From contig JAHLEZ010000001.1 of NCBI GenBank assembly GCA_020726505.1, positions 6,076,001-6,140,000 of the forward strand: DNA of 64,000 bases, read 5' to 3'. Numbering within the stretch: position 1 is the first letter of the stretch; every line of letters begins with the position of its first letter. The stretch comes from Leptodontidium sp. MPI-SDFR-AT-0119. Lineage: Eukaryota; Ascomycota; Leotiomycetes; Helotiales; Leptodontidiaceae. Positions 1-10,980 of the stretch are shown here, piece after piece. Made by a program: the position numbers and the translations under genes. The notes beneath the pieces were generated by a model. That model searched no databases. It worked only from the letters and a program-made list of their open reading frames with translations, and was not told where the DNA came from.

Positions 1-645
1 CTTGGTTCCAAGTTCTGTCAATGGAAAGCCCGGTGGTGTTGATTTGGACCAGTCTCAAGTGTTAGAGAGCATAGAAGTGGAAATGTGAGGGAAGCTTGAA
101 AGAGTTTCTACATCGGATTCTGAAATCTCGGTAGATTTGTGGAATGTACTCGGTATGGAGTGTATAAATATAGGAACGATGATTTAAAAAGGACACCCCT
201 CGATGTGGCTCAAGAAGACTAGCTTCTTGTGGCTGGTAGAAAGACACATGCGTACCTGGATGAATGAGATAGCGAAAATGGATTTGGATGTCCTACGAAA
301 TGTAGTAGGTAGAGGAATGAATAAGTGAAGATGCTAATATAAATATATCTAGGGAAGTCAACTCATAGGTACCTACCTTACTTACCCTTTCGTAGTATTG
401 CCCAATTCATATGAGGTTGTGTATATGCGGCCATTCGACTCTCCTCGAGTCCACCGTAAACTTCGGGCCTGCTAATCTCATATCTGTAGCAGCGATTACT
501 CGCCAAGCCTTGCGAACACGACCCCTATCGCAGGTCTGAACCTCACGTCGTCCTTTTTTTTTTTTTAATTTTCTCACCCATCTCATCTCTGCCTCTCCTT
601 CTCCCTACGCCCCTTACCTCCAGCGCCGCATCTTTTCTCCCTTCA
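1..645. other. intergenic, upstream of GT31 gene
   Basis: No coding region is supported here. The stretch contains a T-rich run near 556-569 and a pyrimidine-rich leader just before the first gene, as is common for fungal promoters and 5' UTRs. The only open frame, about 60 codons on the minus strand, has no recognisable features. Confidence 0.6.
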
Positions 646-666
646 ATGGCATGTCTTCTTTGTTGA
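646..666 (+). promoter_or_regulatory. short upstream ORF overlapping the GT31 start
   Basis: An ATG at 646 opens a six-codon frame that ends in TGA at 664-666. It overlaps the presumed start codon at 651 in another frame. It could lower initiation at 651 and favour the next in-frame ATG at 690. The transcript start is unknown, so this is inference. Confidence 0.35.
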
Positions 667-2204
667 ATACTACCTGTTCGCCCAGTAATATGTTACCACG
701 AACTCCTCTGCACCGGTGGCTTGCTGTCGCCTTCTTCCTCCTCCTCGCTTTCTGGTTCCATCCCACCTTCACCGGCGAATTCACCGAGCCAGGCGTTCCC
801 TACTCCAGCAATGGCGTCGACGACCTCTCCTACGTTAAGAAGCTACTAAATGACCACAAGGTCGGCCCCGAGATTGAATATGCGTCGCGCACAGTCAGAT
901 ACGTCCCGGATATGCGAGAGCGCAAATTGATAACGGAAGTCGACCAAGAGCTTTTCCCAACATCCTTCAAGAACATTACCATCACGAAAGAGTCTGTTCT
1001 GCCAGCTGGCACTATTGTAGACCTTCATATCAAGCAATCACCTCGCCCCGATCAGGTCGACGTTTCTGATATGATCTTCGCCGCATCCACCACCTATGGC
1101 CGCTTCACCGATCCAAATACATCCCCGATCAAGGAATGGACACGCTGGTTGACAGATGGGAATGGGCAATCCAATGGCGCCGGGCTCATTCTGGCCCTCT
1201 TCGATACCACCAGTGAAAATCTTGCAAAGGCGGCGAAGTCTCTGGAGGATGCAGGCATCAATGCCACAGTCCTCCCCTCGAGCAATGAGCTGGATATGGC
1301 TGGCAGATACGTGGATCTCGTACAGATGATGTATAACCACCCAACCCGCCCGAATCGCAAATATCTCGTTCTCATCGACGACGATACTTTCTTCCCCTGT
1401 ATATCCAACTTCCGCAAAACCCTATCCCGTTACAACCCAGACAAGCCATACTATATCGGTACCTTTACGGAACGCGCAGATTGGTTGATCAACAACCGGG
1501 CACCCTTTGCTTATGGTGGGGGTGGTATTGTCCTGACTACGCCATCCGCAAAGCAGATTGTTGAAGCTCCATGCTTGGCGAAGAACAATGAAACAGGGAA
1601 ATACATTTTGGATTCAGACCAAGGAGACAGACTTCTCTACAACTGCCTAACGGCCCATTCGAGCCTCACACTCACATACCTTCCTACACTCCACCAGCAC
1701 GATGAATTCGGAGACCCTTCTGGAATCTACGAATCTGGACAATTATTCCACTCTATCCATCACTTCAAATCATGGCATAAGGCCACACCGGAGAGGACAC
1801 ACGTTGTAGCTGATGCATGTGGAGAGGAGTGCGTGTTCCAACGCTTCCAATTCAAAGACGACTTCATAATTTCCAACGGATACTCCGTGGCCCATTACCC
1901 CCAGGGAATTGATTTCGATCCTCTGCAGATGGAACAGACCTTCGATTGGGGCAATCACGACGCAGGAGAAGCTGGTGCTGAAGTGGTCTTCAGCTACTAC
2001 TTTGGCTCCCTGCGGAAATCCCTAGCCAAAACCGGGAGGAAGCAGAGCTGGGAAATCCTTGGATCGAGGAAGGAGGGCGATGGGAGAGTGAAGCAGGTTT
2101 ATTTGAAGAGGTGGAGTGATGAAAGGTGGTACAAGGATGGGAAGACACCCATTGTTGCCGATGATCCTAGGGACAGTGTTGTGGTCTTGACTTGGATACC
2201 GTGA
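651..2204 (+). CDS. Fringe-like glycosyltransferase (GT31 family), type II membrane protein
   Basis: A single-exon frame of 517 codons. Residues about 22-38 (with an alternative start at Met14, base 690) form a hydrophobic signal anchor, FFLLLAFWF, suggesting a type II Golgi or ER protein. The middle holds the GT31 signature: YLVLIDDDTFFP with the metal-binding DDD at residues 243-245, followed by the YYIGTFTE and YGGGGIVLT blocks typical of Fringe-like enzymes that bind UDP-sugars. Fungal members of this kind are plentiful and mostly of unknown acceptor, so no sugar or substrate is claimed. The length agrees with fungal relatives. Either the ATG at 651 or at 690 could be the true start; both keep the membrane anchor. 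Confidence 0.85.
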   Translation: MSSLLNTTCSPSNMLPRTPLHRWLAVAFFLLLAFWFHPTFTGEFTEPGVPYSSNGVDDLSYVKKLLNDHKVGPEIEYASRTVRYVPDMRERKLITEVDQELFPTSFKNITITKESVLPAGTIVDLHIKQSPRPDQVDVSDMIFAASTTYGRFTDPNTSPIKEWTRWLTDGNGQSNGAGLILALFDTTSENLAKAAKSLEDAGINATVLPSSNELDMAGRYVDLVQMMYNHPTRPNRKYLVLIDDDTFFPCISNFRKTLSRYNPDKPYYIGTFTERADWLINNRAPFAYGGGGIVLTTPSAKQIVEAPCLAKNNETGKYILDSDQGDRLLYNCLTAHSSLTLTYLPTLHQHDEFGDPSGIYESGQLFHSIHHFKSWHKATPERTHVVADACGEECVFQRFQFKDDFIISNGYSVAHYPQGIDFDPLQMEQTFDWGNHDAGEAGAEVVFSYYFGSLRKSLAKTGRKQSWEILGSRKEGDGRVKQVYLKRWSDERWYKDGKTPIVADDPRDSVVVLTWIP

Positions 2205-3672
2205 TTGGAACTCTCTCTTCCAATTTGGGGAGTGGACCATCACCATGCCCAAAACATAGAGCTGCATCTGAAATACTCCGGATTCGGGCATCCAGGTGAA
2301 AAGATTCTACGGCATGATAGCGTTTTTTGTATGCATGATACACCGAACTTGCATTGTCTGTGTATAACGAATGACCTTGGGCTAGTTGGCGTTTTTGTGG
2401 ATTGAGCTGAATTGGAATGGACGTACGATGTCGTTGGTACAGTTCAGTTGTGTATGATACGATATGCTGTAAAGAGGTGGCTTCTTCAAGTCTGGGTCTT
2501 TTCTATGTTCATTTTCTGTTGGGTTAGGAGCTGTGGATAGGTAGCTTTGCATTGCCTGCGTTTGTGTTGGAATCAGAGGCCGATTCCGTACTTGACGATG
2601 TTTGGATCCCCAACAACACTTTATATAATCTAATTCCATGTCACATACATCCTTACTTACTTATCTATTTGCACGGTTTCAGTCAGTAGTCGACTTGGTT
2701 AGCCTTGGTTCCTGTGTCTCTCCGTTCCTCATCCCTTTGATCAAGATTTTGATCTCAGCCTTAACCTCAGAGTCTTATTCTCAAACCATCCTGTACTTTA
2801 CCATCCCATTAAAAAGGGTTTTCATTCGTAACCCAAAACTTAGGAACAAACCGCTAGCACGGACTGAACTGAAGCTATACGTGCCTGCAGCTCGCCGCCG
2901 GCAAAGCACGCACGAGAATTACTCTTCCCGTCTCCCCTTCTATCTCTGTGTCTGTTTCTGCATGGACTACCAACCCAACATCGAGCTTGGTCCTGGTCTG
3001 TCTTGCCTTGTCTCGGCTCCTAATATAACACGCGACACAAGAAAGGACATGCTCTGCTCTGCTCTGATCAACCAGCATTTTCTTCCCTTCCTCTCGAAGA
3101 ATCTTCATTCAGCTTTATCGACTTTTGAACGTTGTCATTTCAGCATGTCCTCTGCGCCCCGCACCTCCTCTCGAAACTCCATCCTGTGTTAAATTGTCTA
3201 GACATCAGAGAGAGTGAGAGTAACTTTAACACCCCATATTTACAACTTTACTTTTATGCTAGCTTAGCTAGCATGACCCCGAAATCCTCTCTTCAGCTTT
3301 TTAATTTAGCCCTCAGACTCCCCTCCCAACCCACTTTGGGGTTGAAGAGAGCTAGGGGTTACGAAGTAATCTAATTGGTCCCCGTTAAATCGAAGTCAAT
3401 AACTCTATCATATGTAGTCATTGTATGCAGAGTCATGAGTGCTTTTTAAGCCAATCAAATGCTAGTGCTAAAGGGTTCCAAGGGGAGATATGGAAATACG
3501 TACAATTTCTGGTGGGGTCTGCCCCTCGCGGCACCATTACAGGAACCTCTCGCTTCAGTCTTGCTTTCGGAATATAAGTAGCCTTCAACTTCAACTTCAG
3601 CTGACTGCTGGCACAAACGACTTCTCTTTATCTCTTCAACCTCTTCCCGACCTACTCAATACCTACGCAAAT
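2205..3672. other. intergenic, 1.5 kb
   Basis: This lies between the GT31 gene and the NECAP-like gene, both on the plus strand. A 184-codon open frame at 2638-3192 has no recognisable domain and unnatural composition, so it is not called. The stretch just before 3673 is pyrimidine-rich and fits a 5' UTR. Confidence 0.6.
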
Positions 3673-4464
3673 ATGGAAACAATCGACCCAGCAACTGGTC
3701 GTTCCCTCCCCTCCGATGCAATCCAACGAATCCTCTTCATCGCCCAATCCGTTCACGTCTACAACATCCCCCCTCTCACCAGCACAAAAGGCTACGTCGC
3801 CGCCTCCTGGACGGCCGACAACAACAAAAGGCAGATCTTCACAGCTCGTCTCCGAATCCTCGAAACCGCAATCCCTACATCCACCGGCGAGACGTTAAAA
3901 ACAGATATCCTGCTCGAAGACCCCAAGAATGGACAACTGTTTGCGGCGGCTCCTTACACAGCGCCAGGGATCGTGGAGCAGGTTTTGGACTCCAGTCGGT
4001 TCTTTGCAGTAAGGGTTGAAGGCGAGGGGGGGAGAAAGGCCGTACTTGGGATGGGGTTTGAGGAGAGGAGTGAGGCCTTTGATTTCAGTGTTGCGCTACA
4101 GGAGGTTAGGAAGACTTTAGGACTTGAGGATAACGCGAAATATGGGGGAAGGAAACCCATCAAGGAGGAGAAGCCACCGGAGAAGAAGGATTTCAGTTTG
4201 AAGGAGGGAGAGATGATCACGGTCAGTATTGGAGGGAAAGGAATAGAAAGGAGGAATCACAAGCCAGAACAACAAAGTAGTAGACTAGGAGGATTCTCTT
4301 TACCTCCTCCGCCAGGAGGTTCGTTGGGATCATTTCTACCTCCTCCACCGAGCGCACAGGAAGTCAAGGCTCAGAAGAGACTCAGTCAGAACTACGAAGC
4401 CCCGAAACCAGGTACGATTGAAGACCTGGGATTTGATGATGGGGAGTTTGGAGAGTTCCAATAG
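3673..4464 (+). CDS. NECAP-like adaptin-ear-binding coat-associated protein
   Basis: A 263-residue protein starting at the ATG at 3673; the open frame extends 61 codons upstream, but that part looks like 5' UTR. Residues about 1-165 match the NECAP PH-like fold (former DUF1681). Seen are the opening block DAIQRILFIAQSVHVYNIPP, then GYVAASW, FTARLRI and a late GMGFEERSEAFDF segment in which the ear-binding pocket lies in animal NECAPs. The tail is proline-rich (FSLPPPPGG, FLPPPPS) and ends with an acidic DDGEFGEF motif, resembling ligands for clathrin adaptor appendages. The expected role is at clathrin-coated endocytic sites. No introns are seen. The family assignment is strong; the function in fungi is inferred from animals. 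Confidence 0.85.
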   Translation: METIDPATGRSLPSDAIQRILFIAQSVHVYNIPPLTSTKGYVAASWTADNNKRQIFTARLRILETAIPTSTGETLKTDILLEDPKNGQLFAAAPYTAPGIVEQVLDSSRFFAVRVEGEGGRKAVLGMGFEERSEAFDFSVALQEVRKTLGLEDNAKYGGRKPIKEEKPPEKKDFSLKEGEMITVSIGGKGIERRNHKPEQQSSRLGGFSLPPPPGGSLGSFLPPPPSAQEVKAQKRLSQNYEAPKPGTIEDLGFDDGEFGEFQ

Positions 4465-5705
4465 TAAGAACAAATCAAATGCCGTCAAAGCGAAGATCCT
4501 ATACTTGATTCCATCCTATCTTCACATCATTCACTAATGCTCTAAAACCACCCGCCGTGCAATCAACACCATTCTCACGCTGTGCTAACTAGGAATAACA
4601 AGGGCTGCCTTCGTTCTGATTCTAATTCCCGCTTTCTCTGGCCCCAAACTCCATGCACTCCTGAGACTAGGACAAGGAGAGGAATATATAATCTGATTTG
4701 ACTCCCTACGAAGGTGTTTCTCTTTCTTTTGTTTAAGTTTAGAGGGGTGGATGAATGGACAGGGCTGGCTGGCTGGTTAGGAGTAAATATATCAACACTA
4801 AGTGAGTGGCTGATGGATCGAATTTCAGGAAGCATACAAATAAGTAAGCAGACATATCTACACTAATTTTCTAGTCGTATTACAATTACTTAATCGTGTG
4901 CCACAGCACAGCTTCGAGATGTTAGTTGTTAGTGCGGGGTAAGTCAGTAAGAAGAGAAGCATCCGAATCGAGCCCCAACTACCCGTCTCTTCCTCCTCCT
5001 ACTCCTCCTCCCAGTCGCTGGAAGAAGCTAATAACGACTCCCACAAGGCACTCTCTATCAAACAAAAAACAAGTCTTTCCCCAACATCAATCCCTAAAAT
5101 CCAGAGAAAGATATCGATCGCTTAAGAAAGTGGAGAAGTTCCTCTCGGATTTCAAAGCGACACAAAACCCCCAATTCGTGTGAGTGTAGGGATGAAGTCA
5201 TACAGCATAGATGCCGATTTTCCCGAGACATTTTGTTACACTACTGTACTTATTGTACCCCGCCCCTTGCTGCTTTCTTCTTTCTCACATCATACGAATG
5301 CAAATACACAGGTACAAGTACGGAAGCAAGAATACAAGCAAGCAAGTAGTTACTACTTGACGCGCTCGAGGATGATGAGAGGGTTGAAAGCGAGGGAGGC
5401 AGATTCTCTTGCATTGTGGTATCTTTATCCCGATCTCCCCTCCGTTTCAAAACACAGATCCAGAGACAAACAAGAGAACTCTAAACAAACTACCAAGAGC
5501 CAGAGCCGCTGTCTAGTCTATTATTCTTGTCTATCAGGAGATACAAAAACAATCCATCAAACAAATCAGCCCATCAATAGAAAAAACGCCAATTCCATCT
5601 ACAGGAAGGAAGATCCTCGACTCTACTCTATCCATCTATCTGTCTATCGCGAGCTCTCAAAAGCACAAACGATATACGAAAAAAATCACACTACCCAAAG
5701 TATAT
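4465..5705. other. intergenic, 1.2 kb, convergent
   Basis: This is a convergent intergenic space between the NECAP-like gene (plus) and the desaturase (minus). A 184-codon plus-strand frame at 5180-5734 runs into the desaturase 3' end and is antisense noise. Nothing else is supported. Confidence 0.6.
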
Positions 5706-7163
5706 TCAACCATCTGCCAAAAGAGGAAGGTTAGCTCTCAACTGAGCAGATTGTGATAATCTCCTCCTAGCATCCAAGTTACGAGAACTCGACATGGCCG
5801 TAGCCATAGCGCTGGCACTCTTCTCCTTCGTCTCCACGACGGCCGACGCATCCACCAGAGCAATCGGTTGAGTCTCGCCCTCGCGCTTGTATAGGTTCCG
5901 GAACATGTACACGCCGCTTCCCTCTGCGCCCTTGGTCTCCTCGACGAACTTGCATGTGCGCTGGTTCTTCCAGAAGGCGGTCCAGAAGGGGGTCTTGACG
6001 TCGGCGATGTAGTGCTTGCCCATGACGCGCTTGATGTGCTTGGATGCTTCGCCTGCGTGGTAGAAGGGGATTGTAGAGATGAGATGATGGCAGACGTGCG
6101 TGCCGATGATGTCGTGGAAGAGGTGGGTGTCGATGAATCCGAGATCACGATCGATTGTTGCGGTTGCGCCACGGGCGAATGTCCATGTCTTGTTGTCGTA
6201 GTGAGGCATTGCTGCGTCGGTGTGTTGGAGGAAAGTGATGGCCACTATATCAGTCAGTAAGGGCACAATTCTATCAATTGTTCAAGACTCACCAATCCAG
6301 TTATTCACCCACAACCAAGGAACACCCCAAAGGACAATAACATTCCAACTTCCAAACATCTGACCAGCGAGAACAAGTCCAGCAATCATAACAGCCACGC
6401 CGACATCCGACAACATGATCAAAGGCAACTCATTCTTCTTGAAGAAAACGCTATCCTCGCCATAGTAGAAATGGGTGATCTTCGCACCCTTTGCACCGTT
6501 ATACTTCTGTCCTGTAAGGTTGAAGAGAAGGTACCCAGGCCATCCGAACAATTGATGTACGATATCGTGCCAGAGAGCAACAATTGGGGAATCCTCTGCC
6601 AGCTCTGCAAACTCGACCATGTTTGCCTTTGCCTTTGCACCGAATTGGGTCTTGATCCACGAATCACGCGTGTGTGGCACGAAGGCCGTGTCCCTCTCCA
6701 TATTCCCCGTCGCCTTGTGATGTTGAGAGTGCGAGAGACGCCATGAGTGGAAGGGGACCAGCAGGAAGGAATGCATGATCAATCCCATGGTGTAGTTGAG
6801 ATATTTGGATTTTGAGAAGGCGCCGTGGCCGCACTCGTGGGCGAGGATCCAGATACCGGTGAAAACGAAACCTTGGACGGTGGTGTAGGCTGCCCAGGCT
6901 GCGAATCGAAGGTAAGGGTTGGGGAGGAGAGGGATGTAGGTTACAGCGAGGTAGATGAGGGTTGCGAGGTAGAAGTAATCGCGGACGACGTAGGCCATGG
7001 AGCGAAGGATTGAGGGTTTGAAGCACCATGCGGGAATGGCATCGTGAATTTCCTTCATGGTGAAGGTCGGTAGTTCGAAGACATTGCCGTGGAGATCGAG
7101 ATGTGTCAATTGCTCTGCAGGAACTGATGCTGCTGGTGCCGGACTGGCAGCTGAGGGAGCCAT
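5706..7163 (-). CDS. FAD2: oleate delta-12 fatty acid desaturase
   Basis: Two exons, 7163-6293 and 6244-5706, separated by a 48-bp intron (GTGAGT..ATAG), give 469 residues. The enzyme inserts the second double bond into oleoyl chains in the ER, making linoleate. The three membrane-desaturase histidine boxes are all present: HECGH (109-113), HSQHH (145-149) and HVCHH (340-344). Paired hydrophobic segments lie near 60-105 and 245-290. The intron joins NNWI to VAITFLQHTD, which rebuilds the conserved block of the family. The start MAPSA was chosen over an in-frame ATG at 7220, because the upstream 19 residues are not family-like. An omega-3 desaturase is the main alternative; the overall pattern favours delta-12. 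Confidence 0.92.
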
Positions 7164-8834
7164 GATTGTACTGTGGTAGCGGGGAGGGGAGGTGATGGAT
7201 GGGTGGTGAAGTGAAGCCAAGCCAAGCAGAGAGGAGTGGAAAGAAAAAGATGAAGAAAAGAGGGAGAGATGGCGATAATATTTATTTTATTTCCTCCTTT
7301 CGAATTTACCGGTTGGTTTCGAAAGCAGCTGGACTGGGACTGCAATGGACTAGACTAGGCCCGGGTAGGGGTCCATTTTAAATTCTCCCAACCCTTTTTC
7401 CGCATGGGCCACGTTGGTGGTATTGAAACATTCAGTTCATTTGGATTTTGACAGGAGAGTTGGGCTTTCGAATTCGATAGATCTGAAGCTATCTATCTAT
7501 CTATCTATCTATCTATTTATCGATCTATCTCTCTTTTGATATCTTGACAGACATGTGTTCCATCAATCAATTGATTAGGTACTGACTGTATGCTCCCATC
7601 TTCTACTTGACTCTCCTCTCTTCTCCTCTCTGCACTCTCTCCTCCCCCGAAACTAGGTAAGTAATCTGCCACACAACTCAAATCAATTCCCTCCCTCGTT
7701 CCTTCCTTCTGACCGCCCTCCCTCCCGAGTCCTCCCTCCCCCCAATGTCTTGGCGTTACTTGGAAATCTCCTTCACAGCCCTCCCACATGTCAAAAGTCT
7801 CTCGTCCTGCCCCCTGTCTTACTCGCTTCGGTACGCAGATGCGAGTGCGACGTTCGTTCGAAACGTGCGACGGCCATCTGCATGAAGGGTCCGTCGCTAT
7901 TCCTCATCAGGAGGTGGCTTGACTCGCTAGGTTCCCGAGGGTACGTGTGAGGGTCGCTGATTGGGTCAGGGTGTTCCCAGAGCGTTGTTACTGGCTCGCT
8001 GGGGAAAATAAAGATCTCAACATTTTTCTATCAACTTTATTTCATTCTGGCCAGGGTCCCTTGTCTACTGGTTCTGTGGTGGACTCGAGAGAGCCAGTGA
8101 GAGGAGGGGAGAGGGGTGGGGAGGAGGACTGGATCTCAGGTACCTACTGTACCTATTTTACTGTATTTCCTTTTATATCAATAACGGGACAGGATGGAAT
8201 GGGTTGCGTTGGGACGATCAATGCTCTCGACAGCACGATGTATCTCCGGATCAATCACATCAGATAGATAGATCAGCTAGAACCCGCGGGGAATCCCCAT
8301 CTGTCCCAAATCCAAACTCACATCTACCTCTCTAGTCTGGTGGCGTATCAAAAATCCAATATGTCGGGTGTCAAACATGTGTCTGACTAGTGTGCAGTAG
8401 TCTTCGCTGCGTTCCCAAACCTTCAATTGTTGGTCCAGCATCTTTCGGGGAAACGTAAGCCCACCTCCGACCGGTGGTGGCCAGTACGTGGGCGGAGTGA
8501 GCAACGATTATCTTACTCCTCCTTTTAACTCACCCTAATCTGACGTCTCACGCTATCTTTCTCTTAACTACTGTACCCCTCCATCTCTGAATCCCCTCAC
8601 TTCTTCACACACTCACACACCTAAATAAATAGGTTATCCGATCGTGCATGCTTGGGTGAGGAGTGTCTTAGGAGATTGAGAAGATTTATGGTTTGGATGC
8701 GGGGCCGAAGTAGTTCAGGTGAGGGGTCAAGGGGTTTGAATTGATGAAGATGGGATTAGAAAGGATAAGCGTTGCACCTGATTACTACGTGGTCCATTCG
8801 ACAAATCATGTAGCAGAACAAACATTGTACATGC
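7164..8834. other. intergenic, 1.7 kb
   Basis: Upstream of the desaturase (minus) and downstream of ATG29 (minus). It holds an (ATCT)n microsatellite and pyrimidine-rich tracts. Short open frames on both strands (7750-7950, 7947-8267, 8277-8504) show no domain and are not called. Confidence 0.55.
7491..7516. repeat. (ATCT)n microsatellite
   Basis: About six perfect ATCT units, followed by degenerate copies to about 7530. It lies about 330 bp upstream of the desaturase start codon. Confidence 0.95.
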
Positions 8835-10226
8835 TCATAGATATTTACTCCTCAAAGCCTGGCTAATTGAGCTCATCCTACTTGCCATTCCACCTCCAGC
8901 TTGCATATTACTAGCCAACGCTTCCTCCAGAGCGGATTGGGTCACAGAGGCATCTATTTCGTTAGTCTTGAGTGCACTTCTAGACAGAAATAACGTACCA
9001 TCCAAGTCGCTAAAACTACTCCCCATGCTAGGCGTCCCATCACTTCCCTTTCCACTCCCCTTCCCAGTCCCAGCCAACTCAGCTGTTCGTCGGGGACTCA
9101 ATGGACCTACCGGCCTGTCTCTACCATGCATGTCTCTCCGAGGAGCAGCTATAGCAGGTGTTGAGCTAGCCGATGAATCAGATGTTTGAGATTGTACCCC
9201 CAAGTCTACTTGTCTCTTGCTCGTAGTATGTGTATGACCCTGTCCTTTCTTTGCGATGTTTCGTGGATCACCTCGAAGTGTAGCGCTGGGGTCCTGGTGC
9301 AGAATAGGCATGAATGCTGGCTCATCATCTTCTGAATCTATAGGATTGGGTGAAGTTGGTTGACCACTCTTCTTCGCATAACGCGGAGGGCGATTGCGGA
9401 GAAGTCGGGATTGATGGGTAGGTATAGAGTCGGAACTAGACGAAGAGCAAGGAGATAGAGGTGGCGATGATGGGACAGGACGGGATTTGGGAGTTGGTGA
9501 AAGGGATCTTCTCAGTGTTGCATGTTGTGGTCGAGGACTGGTTTGGGCAGGTAGATTGCGAGATGTGACAGTTGTATTTGCTGATGAGGTACGAGAGAAT
9601 GGTGGTGCCAACGGTCGTCCAGAACTTGGTGGTTCGTTCTTTGGTAGAGGAGAATCTTTTCTTGAGGCTAGAGCTGATGTAACTCGCGGACCTAGAAGAT
9701 GTGAGCTTATGTATGTAGACATTTAGGACAGCCTACCTCCACCTCCTGATCCTGTCCTCCTCATGCCTTCTCCCCCAACTGATTCAGAATTATTCCATGG
9801 AACTGGAGATGGGGCCGCAGATCCCTTCGATACACCAACTTTCCGCATCTGTGCCCGCACTTGAAGAAGTTGTCTTTCGTAGAGCCATGCTGCTTGTTGG
9901 AGGAGGAAGGCGAGAGTTACTTCGAATCTCGTTGCTCTGAACAATCAGTTTGTTTCACATGAGTGATTAATGAACCTACAATTCGTTCCCTAGAAATGTC
10001 AGATAAATTCAAGGGACATGCGACGAGAACTTACAGTCTATATCACTATTCCTGGACGCTTTGGAGAGGATCTTCCACAGGGCCTTGTCTTTCGAGGCAT
10101 CCCATTCAACCTGCAAGTCAGCATGGTTTGGTATTGTCTTGTTGAACTTACTGATATTGGATCTACGAAATCCCCGCGGGCAAAGGGAAGTCTTATAAAG
10201 ACCGCGTAAGATGGATCTGAACTCAT
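8835..10226 (-). CDS. ATG29: autophagy-related protein 29
   Basis: Six exons: 10226-10152, 10110-10035, 9989-9980, 9936-9737, 9691-8999 and 8953-8835. They give 390 residues with all phases closing. Atg29 joins Atg17 and Atg31 in the scaffold that organises the pre-autophagosomal site. The N-terminus YAVFIRLPFARGDFVDP, the WDASKDKALWKILS block and RFEVTLAFLLQQAAWLYERQ are the hallmark of the family. The long serine/proline-rich middle and the C-terminus SISQALRSKYL match filamentous fungal members. Introns are 41-45 bp. Exon 3 is only 10 nt (a microexon), required to link DIDW to NELATRFEV. The last intron is a multiple of three with no in-frame stop, so retention would add 15 residues. Confidence 0.9.
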
Positions 10227-10980
10227 GATGGTTGTTTATTCAGTGACGGGTGTTGAGGTGTTGAAGTACCTACCTAGAGTGCGTTTGGGGCGTGAAAGAG
10301 TGGCAGCATGCCGCGGCATCGTCGCTCGTGAGTGGTTAAGATTTGTCGCCTGCAGCCGCCCCCTAAAGGTGATAAGCACGCAGGGAGGATTATTCTCCCC
10401 ATATCCCCATTCCTACTAGTAAATCAGGAACGAGCCATAGCCCGCATAGGTGTTTTGCATTTATTAGACTATCGCACTATCTCTTAACGTCGCTGTTATT
10501 ACATGGATTAAACTGAATCCCCCGCAGTCCGCAGGAAGGTGTCCGCTTGGGATAAGAGACATGCAGTGATAGTAACTATGTAAGCCGCTTGATTGGGAGT
10601 CTCTACTGTGGGTCATCATAGCTGTGATCTAACTCCTGCAGTAGTCCTTTGATATTATAGACATGATCAGGGATATAGTATCTCACCCCACGCAGCAATT
10701 TCTTTTTGATGTTAGTTGAATTGTGATATTGACGTCGGACTTTCTCTCCACGAAGATACATTTCTAATTTAACCCAAGATCGTTAAGTAGTACCAAATAG
10801 CTAAGTCCCTGATCTAGCCAGAGGAGAAAGTCACTCGCAGACCGCTCTTGTGCCACAAGACAATTCTGGAATATAGAGCCAGCCGAGCCGAGAATGTCGG
10901 TCATGATGTGGTCGGTACTAATGGTAGGGCCTCTGAGTAAAGGGCATGTGCTTTCATAGGGAATTAGAGGGTGGAACTGT
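10227..10980. other. intergenic, 0.75 kb
   Basis: Between ATG29 and the adenylyltransferase gene, both on the minus strand. No coding frame, RNA gene or repeat was recognised. Confidence 0.6.

Noticed and set aside
2638..3192. 184-codon plus-strand open frame
   Set aside because: No recognisable domain, unnatural composition and location in a long intergenic region.
5180..5734. 184-codon plus-strand open frame
   Set aside because: It overlaps the desaturase 3' end in antisense, and its composition (KQTTKSQSR..TNQPINRK) is low-complexity.
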